NCBI GenBank assembly: GCA_007570785.1
Contig: ML662449.1
Location: 11,656,822-11,720,821 of the forward strand
DNA length: 64,000 nt
Direction of reading: 5' to 3'
Source: Antilocapra americana
Taxonomy: Eukaryota > Chordata > Mammalia > Artiodactyla > Antilocapridae
Part shown: in pieces, positions 25,795 to 38,000 of the stretch
Numbering within the stretch: the stretch's first letter is position 1
Layout: each line of letters starts with the position of its first letter
Position numbers and translations under genes: made by a program
Notes under the pieces: model-generated
Database searches by the model: none
Told to the model about the DNA's origin: nothing
The model's input: only the letters and a program-made list of their open reading frames with translations

Positions 25795-26145
25795 TATTCA
25801 ATTTAATTTTCCATCTATGAGAATTTCACAATAAAATCACAGTTTACTTTGTATTATAGATGTGCTTGTTGGGTCTATTCATCTTCACATAAGGCAACTG
25901 AAAAACTCCTCAAGCTACCAATAGTAATTTGGGTGAAATTTTTTTAATGCTTCTCAAGATTTCTTTTTGCCTTTTCAATACAGTACAAATAAATAATTTA
26001 GAAACATTTTTAAAGTAGATGATACAAATTTCAGACAATGTGATGCACTTTTGTTTCATACAGCAAGTTGTTCAAACTGTCAGCTTTTTCTTGCTGAATT
26101 AGCAAAAAAAATTATGTGAATTTGAGGTGTAAGCATATTTACATA

Positions 26146-26151
26146 TTTATT
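26146..26151 (-). terminator. CEP68: CEP68 poly(A) signal candidate (proximal)
   Basis: AATAAA on the minus strand, 2.9 kb after the proposed CEP68 stop. Its use would keep the two genes' 3' ends apart. Confidence 0.4.
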
Positions 26152-26368
26152 TTTGAAAATCCTAGTGTTCTTTTCCTTGTGGTAGTCAAAACTGGGACAA
26201 GATGTTTCAGCATGCTTCACTACTCGCTTAATAAACGCAGTTTTTGGGAAGATACTCCCATTCCTACCCCCATTTGCAAGCACAAATATTTCAAAGGTAC
26301 ATTATTATGGGCTTTTAATAATCCATTCACTCAGTAAAGGGAATTATTGCTTGCCATATTTTGTAAGT

Positions 26369-26421
26369 GGTTGCTGTGAATTAGCTCAGCTTTAGAAGAT
26401 ATGAGCTAATTCATAGCAGTC
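26369..26421 (+). other. 20-bp imperfect inverted repeat (hairpin)
   Basis: The arms are 26369-26388 and 26402-26421 with a 13-nt loop. The inner 12 bp (TGAATTAGCTCA and TGAGCTAATTCA) pair perfectly. The outer 8 bp pair with three G-U wobbles when read as plus-strand RNA. It lies between the two convergent stop codons. It could be a microRNA-like hairpin, an RNA structure in a 3' UTR, or the remnant of a palindromic DNA transposon. Confidence 0.8.
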
Positions 26422-29062
26422 TCTGGAAATCCTTGCAAAATGATAGCCATTCTGGTCTAAGCAACGACTTTTTGACTAAGGACCAAAATCCTTTAGCATG
26501 TATGTTGTCACTGCAGCATATTTTACATCTGCCCTTTGTGTTCCCATTTAAGCTTCAAAATAGCATTGTACTGACATTGTCTACTATTTGCAGATGAGCT
26601 TAAGCCACGGAGCTCCAACAAAAACCCAGGTTTTAAAACTGCCAATCTAGCTCCCAGTACTGCCACCTTCCTGTGGACTTATGTTCTACTACTTTAAGGG
26701 GACTACTAGGAAATATTACAGGTAAACTTGGGATTTTATAACTACATGATGTGTCACTGTGAGCCACTGCTGTCCTTAAGGCTAATGTGCACCACAGAGC
26801 ACTGGCTAGCTAGGCTACTAGAATCGAACGTGGCCGTGTTTGCTCATGAAATGCTGCTGGCAGCATCTTCCTAGTCCGAAACAACTTCCACTTGAGTTTT
26901 AAGGGAGGTCTTAAACCTATAGCACTGCCGAAGATACCAATAACAGCTGTGCTGGTACTCTTCAGTGATATTCATGAGTAGGTCCAGAGCAGGCAAAGGA
27001 AGTGAACAAAAATATCTTTAGATCATCGCTTGGTAAAAGTAATAGTTTCTTAGAAAATAGGGTACTCTGAAATAAAATAGTGTGAAAAATTTCTGTCAGC
27101 TGAAGCTAATTATTAGATTGAATAGCACTTTCAGTATTCAACTACTGTAAAATACCATTGGTCACTCTGAAAATGACAATCCTACAGAAACAATCTTTTT
27201 GCTAACTAGTTAAGGCATTTTCATGCCTAGCAAAATGTTTGTTAGTAAATAAATGGGTTTAACTCCCAAGGGCTTATCCTGTAACACACTCATTGGAAAG
27301 GCATGTACCAATTTATAGTCATATCAAAGAGAAGGTGAAATATATAAATTTAAGAACAGAGGCTATTAGATATGCCTTAACCAATTAAGACCTTTAAGAC
27401 TATCTTACATATATAATAATCTACTAGGAAGGTGTTTTGTCTTTTTTAATCTATGTACAGAACCAACATTAAAACTGAGACAGCAGAATCAAAACTATGC
27501 CCTTAAGCATTTTGATAAATACTAGAATGGCAGAGGCACTTGAAATACTCCCATTTTATGTAACTGCTACTGAATTTTATACTTTTCCTTTAGAATTAAA
27601 ATCTTTAAACATTAAAACTTATTAACAGCTTATTTTCCAGTTTAAACTCTTGAGAAATTTTAAAGCAGAAAAGTCACATTTAATAATAGGATTTTAGTTC
27701 ACAGAGGTGGATGAGATGGTGTTAAGTGGCTCAGCCCCCCAAAATTAAAGTTCTAAACTTCTATTAAAGAGGGTAATTTTCTATTAAGTATTTTATTCTG
27801 AGGGGTATCAAAAGGCTGCTTTAAGAGAGTAACTGTTGTAATGTTACCTGCTCTGGGTTCAGGTGATTTGTCCATTTCTTAAAGTATCTTCCCTTCTTAA
27901 GCACCCTCATCAAGTGAGAACCTAGAGTTTGAGAAAGGATCTTGACTTTCTTGAAGTGTTTATCACATATTTAAGTGTGGAGAACCCTTTCCTCAGGTCG
28001 TAGCCTACTGGAATACAAGTACACAGGGAAAGTGCTTTCCTCCTTCCATGTGCATTCACAGCCCAATAAAACATTTTTAAAGCACTTTGTTTTTGCAGAA
28101 TGTGTGGCTACCAGCAATGGCCAATCATTTTACTTCAAAAAGCTTCAGAGTTGGCTTTAAAAGGTTGCTCCTTGGTCCCCCCCGCCAAGGTACTTACATG
28201 TCAACTCCCAAAGCAACAAAGAATTCCCTTTTTCCCTCACTATGGACAGCCTTAGCTTCTACACCTGTTTAACCAGGCTGTGGGAGCCTATCCATGCCCT
28301 TCTCTGACTCTTGTCCGGAAGAGGAGTGGAGGATGCCTCCTCCTGGAGGTACCCTGAAGGCAGATCATTTAGTGGGCTGAAGCTCACTGGCAGCTTCTAA
28401 GTCCCTATCACATTCTCCTTTAAAATGTTAGGCAGGCAAATGGAGCCCTGAGCACTTAAGATGATAAAAGGTATCTTACTTAGCAGCCCAAAATAATTTG
28501 CAGAGGTTCTGTTTGTTCAAAACTTTCTATTAATTTGGAGAGTTTGAGTGTCTTCTACAGACTTCAAAGAGTGATTTATAAGCCTAAAGCCTATACTTTT
28601 TTATAAGCATAAAGCTTCACTTTATGAAAAGACCCGAGATCCTGGCTCACCAGTCACTTTTTGTCTCTTGGATCCTCTTGTATGCCTGAGAATGCTAAGT
28701 ACTGGGTACCTTCTTTCTCATACCTGCCTTCTTTAAATGATCACAGTACATGGACTAGTTTAGGAGTTCTATCTCCTCTTTTTAACTGGACGGAGGGAGA
28801 GGAAATCCTGTAAGCCTTGTTCGCATTATTTTATCAACAGCTGCAAAGCTACATGCTCTTTGTAGAGAAGCACCAAAGGAAAACCTTAACTGGAAAGGAC
28901 TCATTTTAAACAAAAACAGTAACTCAACAGCCCTTTCAGGGAAGAGAAAGGCATTTTAAAGCTAGTACATTAGAGTCACATTTCCCCTTGGTTTCAATAT
29001 TAAATGGTTCTCACAAGGACTTCCGGAAGTTTCCCAATAGCCACATTTTGACCGACAGATTA

Positions 29063-29086
29063 TTACATCTCTCCCAGAGAAGACAT
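29063..29086 (-). CDS. CEP68: CEP68 probable terminal coding exon
   Basis: The acceptor is very strong: a 16-nt pyrimidine tract ending TTTTAG at 29087-29104. Spliced from the GTAAGT donor at 29999, it adds MSSLGEM and then TAA. This tail does not resemble the human one, so the assignment rests on splice-site strength only. The alternative is read-through of exon 6, which gives about 27 further residues up to a stop near 29922. Confidence 0.5.
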   Translation of the reverse strand: MSSLGEM

Positions 29087-32000
29087 CTAAAAGAGAAAGA
29101 GAAGCATCTGTTACAGGCAGAATGCTGCAGAGGAAGTGACATGCAATCATCTGCATTCATTTTGGAATTAAAATGACTACTACCTAGATTTATTTGATGC
29201 AAATACAGGCACTCCCTGCTCCTGACATACCTTACCTTCTTTTATCTACAGTGAATTCTCAGCCAGGAAATCTGAGTTAAACACCATATTTCAGCTGTAG
29301 AAGTTTCAGAAAAAGCGTGCTCCAGTTGTGGCACCATGGTGTTGGGCAGTGGTAGCCCCACAGTGGGCAGCAGTCTCTCTTTGCTCTCAGCTTCTGTTCC
29401 TATCTGGGACATCTCCAAGGCCTGGTGCTCCCACCTATCCACCCCCTAGCCTTTTTTTGGAGGGGAGTGGTGTGTGACACTTAAGAGCATTTTCAGGAAG
29501 AAAGGTTACGGGGAGTTGTAACTCAGGACCCCTGTGGCTACTTGGCACTGTCAAGAGCTGCTCACCTATGGAGCACCACACGAGCTGGGTGGAAGAGCCT
29601 ACAGGAGGGAGGCAGCCTGTACCGGAGACACACATGTGCACAGATGTAAAGTGGGTACAGGTAAATTCTGCAGTTGTTCCCATGGGTGGGGAGGGGTGAC
29701 ACGTCAGCCTTCCGCTTAAGATGGAAGCACAGAGCACCCTAGTCCTCAGCAGGCTCAGGGCTAAAAGTGAGCAATGGAACCATCCGTTTTCATCATCACA
29801 GAAAGCGCCCCCTGCCCCACTTCCTGGCCATGGCAGCATCTCTCCTTTTCAGTTCCAGGGGCTTCTCCCAGGCTCTCATTTGTTTCAGTAGCTCTTAGTT
29901 CAAGTAACAAACAGCCAACTATTAGAGCAGGAACTCTGTTCCGGAATCGGGCACTGGGGTCTGAGGACAGATTTTCTCCTGTGGGGCTGCTCTACTTACC
30001 AGGCCAATACCCGTCATACCAGCGCTCCTGTGTGCTGCTGGCGTGCTGTTGGGGCTGAGGGTGCAGCCGGCCAGTGTGTCTAGGGAGGCCAGGATGGTGT
30101 CATACAGGCGATCCGCGTGGCTCTCCAGTGTGCTGGGCTGCCTAGAGATCCTGCCCAGGACATCCTTTAACACTATCAAATGAGTTTAAAAGCAGTAAGG
30201 CCAAAGACAACACAAGTGTACCTTCAAGGAAGGAACATACCAGGGTATGGCAGAAAACAGGAACACGGCAAGTTTCACAATGTCCACTTAAAAAAAAAAA
30301 ATACTCCCCCGGACTGAACTGCACTGCAGAATCTTATGTTGTTAACTTGTGACTGATGCTGAATTATTTCACTGGCTCCACCCTGTGGACTTACACAAGT
30401 CACAAAAATGCACAGGGACACGGCTGATGACTGGGATTATCTGACTTTGAGAGGTAAGACCCCTGGCTCACACCCAGATCCTGTGGGGCTGAAGTCTGAA
30501 ATGAAAACACGCCACCACGAGGACTCCAGGTCCTGCTACCAGGTCCGATCAGCTTCTGTTGGCTGTGGGACTGTCATTTAGCACATACATGGGTGATGCG
30601 GTAACGTAACATGGGATTGCTTGTGAACCCTTTTTGGTGGGTCCTAAATGAATAGACTTCAAAAGAGAATTACCTGAAAGCAGGCTAAGACAAGATGGTT
30701 CTTGAGGCCAGGATTCCAACCCCCACAGGCCAAGTATTTGAGGAAGGGAGGGGCCAGGTTCAGAGTGCATACACACAGCAGGCTTGTTATTTTTTCTTTT
30801 AAAAACTTGACTTCCTTTGTTAAACACAAAGGCTGCTTTTGCTTCCTGTGTCTTTTATCAGCTGTGTTCACCCTCTCCCTAATTTCCTGCCACAGCTGCA
30901 ACATCTGTGAGCAGAGGAGGGGAAAGGGGAAGATGTGTATCTGCAGAGGATGCCGACGGATGGGCGGAAGGAGGAACGGGCCGTGGAGGTTAGCCCCTAG
31001 GGAAGCCACAGTGGTGTGGCATCATCAGGGCAAGTGTGGACCTGACAACTTAGCCGGCCGAGGAATGCAGCTGGGCACGGCACAGCTCACCTGTAAGGGT
31101 GAGTGGGTCAGGTTCTCTCCTCCAAGTTCACCAGTCATGTGAATAGTCCTGTGTGGGGTCAGTGGAATTCAGGGGGCCTTTATTTTTTGAACTTTTATTT
31201 CAAAATGTTAGAACATTTGGTTGGGGTCAAACAAAAGGAAAGCTGGAACAGTGATGAAATTCTCTTTCCCAGTTGAGACTTCGATGTTTTCACTGAATAA
31301 TGCATACAGGGGCCTGGTTCAGCTCGATGTCAATAGGTTCTAGTCGTCTGATCTAGGATAATGAGGAGTTAGGGTGTGAGGCAGGACTGTTACTTCATGC
31401 ACCAAGGTAACCGGGTCAAATGTAGTGAAAATTTGCCAGATAACTACAGGAAAACCCTCGGCTGAAGGCCGAGATGAACACATTTTGAAGGAATTAATTT
31501 GACCTGTTCCTCAGGTTTTGCATGTGGCTGAGGATGAAAGCGGGCTCTGAAGAAGTTTGCGGGAACGGGTGTCCATGCTTGGGTTCCACTGACTCTGCCA
31601 GCATGATCTGGAGGGAAGAATTGTGCGCCTAGCTGAAGACCCTGTGGATGTCTAAGGGAACCTGTGATTTTCATAAAACAGCCAAGTTCCTGATTAGTCC
31701 AAGCAGAGAATTGGGAGGGGCATGGTGTCCATCTGAATGAGCCTGGATACAGATCTGAAAACCACAAAATACCCCAAAACATCTTTTTTTGGGGGTAGGG
31801 GGGCCATGCACAGCTTGTAGGATCTTAGTTCCCCCATCAGAGATTGAAACTGGGCCTACAGCAGTGAGAGGGCCAGCTCTTCCCCTCTGGACCACCAGAG
31901 AATTCCTAAAAAAAGTCCTTTATTTAGGCAGTAAAATACCTCTAGGCTCCTTTGGAGAGAAGAGCACAGTGGGACATCATTACCAATTAAGTACTGAGAA

Positions 32001-35000
32001 GTATTACTGAGTCAATTTTTAAATGAAGGTCCAAGAACCACCTGTAGCTTGTAAGAAGCCCACTGTTACATGTGGCCTCCAGGAAATTTCCTGGTACTGA
32101 GTTCTTTATGCTGTCGTGTGTGTGTGTGTGGAGGTGCAGGAGCCTGAGTGGGGTGTTAGTGCACAGGGGCTGGAGTCAGGCTGCCACACCCTGTGTGGCC
32201 CCATGCAGATTCATAGCTCTGTGAAATGAGAGTATTAACTACCCACCTCACGGGCTGTAATTAAATGAAAAAAACGTCAACTGCTTTGGCATGGTGTCTG
32301 GCACATATTACGCAAGAAAATGCTGGTATAACAAGTAGCAAAGGAGTGTGGCATACCAAATTTCTGCCCCAATAAAAATTAAAAGACTCTTAATGCAAGA
32401 GCACAGTGGATGAACCAAAGCAGAGGCGTCCCAAGGGCAAGGGATTGCCGTGGGCTCACATGACCAACAACAGGTAAGTCATGCCCTGCTGAAAACCCTT
32501 CAGTGGCTCCCCCCAGCAAAACCCCTCTGTCCACGCTCAGTTTTCAGTCCTGGTGTTTTCCTTCCCAGGGGACATCTGGCAGTGTCTGGAGATGTTTGGG
32601 GTTGTCAAAACCGAGGAGGTATACTACTGGCATCTAATGGGCAGAGGCTGGGGATGCTGATAAATAAGGTGAAATACCAGGACAGGAGTCCTCACGACAA
32701 AGCATCACACGGCCCAGAGTGTCAGTGGTGCTCAGGCTGGGACACTTCGCACCACCTCCCTACCTCACACCCACCCACCACTGCTGGTCAGAAAGCACCA
32801 CCTCTTCCCTTCTCAAGCCAGTGGATCCTGCCCACTTTTGTTTACACTGTTTCGCTTCCAGTGTAAATTCCATTTCACTTCAAAACTGAGGCAAAACACA
32901 GATGGGCTTTTTCAGCACTTACTTGCTCAGTCTTAGAGGAAAATAGGGACTGCTTTGAGGGGTCCATCAATTCCTTGCTTTAACTTAGCATTCTCCTGTC
33001 ACATGCATCCTATCAGAGCTGCCCCCAGCAAGGGGAAGGCCAGCTGTAAATACCTGCACCCTGAGATGCACTCTCAAAGTCGGACTGTCACACCTTCCTA
33101 ATCTGGAAATCCATCCTGCAAAAGGGGCTCAAGCTTCATTTGCGTACCACCGTCCACCTGTTCTCATCAGTTTGCTTCTTCCTTCAGTCTCTTCCCATAG
33201 AACAGACTGACTGCTCTCAGGTCCTGGAACAAATCCTCTCCCAAAGCAGATAACCAGAGAGGGGTCCAGCCTGCAGGGCAAAAGGAAGGGAACCTTGCAG
33301 GCTCCCCACTGTGTCCTTGGCTCCCCTAAGCTAAGGGGAGCTGGAGTAAAGCCAGCATTCCCAGCAAGGAAAGGCAGGAGCTTGAAGAGCACTGTTCTTG
33401 GGACTTCCCTGGTGGTCCAGTGGCTGGGACTCTGTGCTCTCAATACAGGGGCCTTGGTTTGATCCCTGGTCAGGGGACTAGATCCCACATGCAGCAGCAA
33501 GGTTCACATGCTGCAGCTAAAGCTCCTGCATGCTGCTAAGACCGAGTACAGCCAAATACATATTAAAGGAAAAAAGAATGCATCGTTCTTGCAGGCTCAA
33601 TGCCTGACTTCTCACACCTGCAGGGCTGTGACTGCCTCATCACATTTGTGGGGCCATGAAGATGCGGGAGGCAGGCAGTTGACTGTGGGAGTCAAGGCAA
33701 CGGGTGTGGACGCGAGGGATTCTCGAATTGCTGGCTCCACCTACTGACAGAGTGGGTCCCGGACTTGCACTGAGAGGTATTAGGCACTGGCTAAATTCCA
33801 AACCCAAGCATCTCACCTGGGGTATTATCCAGCAGGCTCTGAAGCAGGATCTCCCCTTTCTGTAAGACACTCTCTGTCAGGGACTGGTGTTCATCTATAT
33901 CTTTCTTAAATTGCTTAGAACATAACAGAAAAAAACAGGAAAAAGCTTCATTACTACCATTCCATAAAAGTCATTAAAAAGGATCTTTTGTTTGGTAGTT
34001 GGACTCCCCTTTAACCAACCCATTCTTCAGAATTCCCTAAGTAAACAGTACAGTAGTTTAACTTCATCTTCTTTGAGCCCAAGGCAAACCAGAGTCAGTC
34101 CTTTTTTTCTGTTTACAATTTGACAAAAGCAGTTTCCTTTTCCCTGGCAGAACCTGGCTTCTGAACAGCCCGGAGGCAGGGATTCCTGTGTGGGCTATAC
34201 CTCACAGGGTCCCCTTTAAGCTCACGGGCCTGTTGAGACTGTCTTCCATTCCAGTGGACCTGGTCAGAGCCACCAGAGAGGCGCCTTCAATGTGACCACG
34301 GGAGCGGCAGCCTGCCCCACGTCCTCCCTCGGTGTCCCACTCTCAGGTGGACCTGAGGCCGTGGGAAGGCGTCAAGGAAGCTGCGAGTCTCCTAAGCATT
34401 GGTTTCTTTTCCCCTTGCAGTACCAAGCCTTGTGGCTGTTTCTGGTTTTCCCTTCAGTTGCTAAGATGTAAAGTCAAATCCATGACCACCTTCAGCGCAG
34501 GGTGCAGTTCACATTCTGAAGTTGCAGTTTTACTTTTGAATTCCTGTCTTGTTTTTGTTTGCCCTAATTTACCTATATTTATTATTTTTTTCTTCAGTAC
34601 TCTGCAGTTTATATGCTGCCACAAACCCACTGTGTTAAGACAAAATACAAAGACAGGGTCACAAGTGAAAAATGTGTGAACCAGCGTACATGTGCTTATA
34701 TCCGGTATCTAAGCAAGCTCGAGGCAGCTCACATGTGGGCATGAGCCAAGCACCATTCTGTGTGGAACAGCACTGACAGTGAGGTCCCACCTGGTGACAC
34801 AGTTGTGTGGATGACACAAGTGGGCTAGGCTTTGCTAACCTGCAGTAACTCCCAGCTCAGATCTCAGCTCTAACCACAAAGTAAGACATGTGCATGTAAC
34901 CAGCCTGTAAGCGGAGACACACAGAGGACAGAAGGAGCGATAAAATGGAGGGAACAGAGTTGCTATGAGACATGCTCTGAGGGGAGTGGGGCAGAGGCCC

Positions 35001-38000
35001 TTGGAAAGGCCACCCAGGGAGGCCCAAACTCCAAGCAGTCTCCTCTCCACGGTGGTGCTGCCCTGGGCCTCCTGCGGGCAGACCCTGCACGGCTCTGCAT
35101 GCAGGGCCCTCACACTCAGCCTTCCTCTCCTTTCTCAAGCGTGGTCTGGGAAAGGAACTCTGGCAAAATCTCTCCACTCAGCAGGAAGCAGCATTCCCAT
35201 GAGGGTAGGGCAGCTGGCCCACCCAGGCAAGGCCTTGCCCCTAAATTTTAGTTGGCTCCAAGTTGGAAAACAAAGGATCCCCCCTCTTGCCTGGGTGTGA
35301 AACAAGCTCTGAGTTGGGTGTGTGGCCTGAGCTTGGTCACAAGTAAATCACACACTCTTCTATTCAAAGACCTGTCCCAGAAAACCGGACTAAACCACAA
35401 GTTCAGGCCACAAACGCTACCTCTGCTCCTGCAGAAGCGGTGACAGACTTGGTCCACCAGACAGACATGCTGTAAGTCAGCAGGCGGTTCGGGTGATGTG
35501 GGTATCAGTATCGACTGACACTTAATCAGCCAATTCAGAACACTTCTGAGAATGAAGGGGCCTACTGATAACTATGCCAGAACAGCACAAAATGTCACAA
35601 AATACACGTTACAAAGTTAACCAGGACCCACAAAGAGATTGTTAAAATAGCAAAATCTAAAAAGAGGTAACCCCTACCCTCAAAAAAATACCTTGAGAAG
35701 AAAACTGGGTCATATTTTGGTTTAAATATCATCAAAATGTCTTGTGTGTACTCCTGTATTCTTGAGTGCAATTCAGCTCAAATCCTTAAAATACCGGTCA
35801 GGGCTGTCCAGCAGAGTTTTCTGTGATGATGGAAATGTTCTAAATGCTCTGTTCAATGTGGCAGCCACCAGACAAATGTGATGACTAAATACTTGGAATG
35901 TGACCAGAACCGAAAAACCTAATAATTTTACTTAATTTCAACAGTCTTGTGATTTCCTAACAATGCAGATCTCTGCCTATCAATCCCTGAGACATTTGGA
36001 AAGTGAGTTACTCAATTGTGTCCGACTCTTTTTGACCCTATGGACTGTAGTCTATGGAATTCTCCAGGCCAGAATACTGGAGTGGGTAGCCTTTCCCTTC
36101 TCCAGGGGATCATCCTAGCCCAGGGATTGAAGCCGGGTCTCCCACATTGCAGGCGGATTCTTTGCCAGCTGAGCCACAAGGGAAGCCCAGGAATACTGGA
36201 GTGGGTAGCCTAGCCCTTCTCCAGGGAATCTCCCCGACCCAGGAATTGAACTGAAGTCTTCTGCATTGCAGGTGGATTCTTTACCAACTGAACTCTCAGG
36301 GAAGCCTGAGACATTTGGAAAACCACACTGCAAATAGTCCTGAAGTATTCTGGACTGAAGATAAATAAAATGCACTTTCTTCAAGCTCTGCTTGGTCTGG
36401 TTAAGTTTTTCAGCATTAAGGATTGAAAGGAATTAGATTAGATTTCCAGTAAGATCTCCAATTAGATTTCAGGTAAAAGTCAATGGATCATGACGTACTG
36501 TGCATCAGTCATTTGAACTTCTACTTTCTAATCAAGTAATTTACCACCACTCTAGTGAGTGAACAGTCAGAAACCAGGACCACTTATTACCCGGTAAAGC
36601 TGCAGAGAAGACTTGAGGCCTGTAAGGCTGGATCTGGGTGCAGTGAGGTGGTCAGTAGTGTCTGCAACGTTATACAGCCAGTGGATCAGCTCTTCTAGCT
36701 GACGACAAAATGTCTGTGGAGACAAATAAATCGTGTGTTACCCATGGAACCGCAGGCTACATTTTCACAGGCTAAAATTATCTGGGGGATCCCAGGCTGC
36801 ACCTTTCCAGAGCATTCCCCACCAAGGTGTCGTCTCCTCTCTGCTCCCGGTCTGTCCCCACCCCGTGACTCCAGACCTCTGTCAGGGCAACATGGAGGGC
36901 TCACCTTGGTTCTGTGCCCCCTCAGTCTGTGAAGGGCCAGCCCTGTGTGCAGGGACAGAGGAGGGCACATGAGGGGAGAGGGTGGAGTGGGGAAAGAACG
37001 GCCCAGAAGGGACCTGGGCCAGACACAGGGATCAGTTCCTCGGTCAGCACTGTACTGACTATAGAACTGCTCCTGGGGAAGATGTGGACATAGGATATGG
37101 GACCGTGACCAAGACTGACCTGGTCCTACACCTGAAAACAACTTTAGTAAAGCGCTTGTCCCTGTGCTGCTCATGCCTGCCCAGGGAGCCGGGCCCCAGA
37201 CTCCTGCCAGCCACTCAGCAGGGGCTGTGAGCCCAGGCCTGGACCCCGCGGTTTCGATCTTCCACATGCTAACACCTGTACCACCTGCTCTGCAGTACAA
37301 ATGAAGTCCACATGACATCACAGGGCAGGTTAAAGCCCTCCTTGAGAGCTAGAAAACTTCTGTGATGTTGCTCCTGGAGACACAGCCCTCGGCTGGCTGC
37401 CCTGCTGCCATGTGGACACACCATCTGGGCGCTCAGGTGGGAGGCAGGCCCTGGGCCCTCCCAACGTCTGGACAGCTGCGCTCCTGAACATCCTTATGTG
37501 AGGGACCATGCAAGGTCCGTGACATGAATTATTTCATTCAACCCACAAAACAACCAGAGAGGCAAAGCTCCACATCCTACCAACAAGCAAAGAGATGGAG
37601 CCCAAACTCACAACTACCTGACGCTGATGACCCTATTCCATGCAGCATCATCTCCACCCCGATATTCTCAGATGGTCCACAAGAGTCTAGCCAGTCTGGG
37701 CAATGGTGTACCTGATGCTCTCAAATCTGCAGTTACAGCACTTTATTCAATTAAGGCTCTGGGAAGTCATTTGGCCAAGAAAACACTTCTATTGAGCCTA
37801 TACTTCCTGAAGGCATCTGAGCACAGGTCCCTCCTGTGCAGAGGGCCTCTTGATCCTCAAGGTGGAGCAGCCTGGGGGGGAGTGGTTAGCAGCACAGGCT
37901 CTACTCTCACGGACTGTGAAGGTGCAGGTTACCTAACATCTCGCTGCCTTTTCCTCCAAGGGTGACAAGAGACGCCAGGAGTCATCAGGATTGGACAGAA

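Larger units (their letters stand above)
24236..25815 (+). other. RAB1A: RAB1A 3' UTR (distal end estimated)
   Basis: Continuous AT-rich sequence after the stop with no splice pattern and no young retroposon, which fits a conserved long 3' UTR. Possible ends are set by AATAAA signals at 24824 and 25789 or 25830. A fourth AATAAA lies at 25988. Which ends are used cannot be read from the sequence. Confidence 0.6.
25717..29062 (-). other. CEP68: CEP68 3' UTR (extent inferred)
   Basis: About 3.3 kb between the CEP68 stop and the point where RAB1A ends. I see no exon and no young SINE or LINE in it, unlike the introns on either side, which fits transcribed and constrained 3' UTR. It contains the hairpin at 26369-26421. 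The 3' boundary is a guess from poly(A) signals. Confidence 0.5.
30173..33816 (-). other. CEP68: CEP68 intron 5
   Basis: 3.6-kb GT-AG intron (GTGAGA donor). It holds a CHR-type SINE at about 31.8 kb, a MIR at about 32.2 kb and a plus-strand SINE at about 33.4 kb. The remainder (30180-31780, 32330-33390) shows nothing recognisable. Confidence 0.8.
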
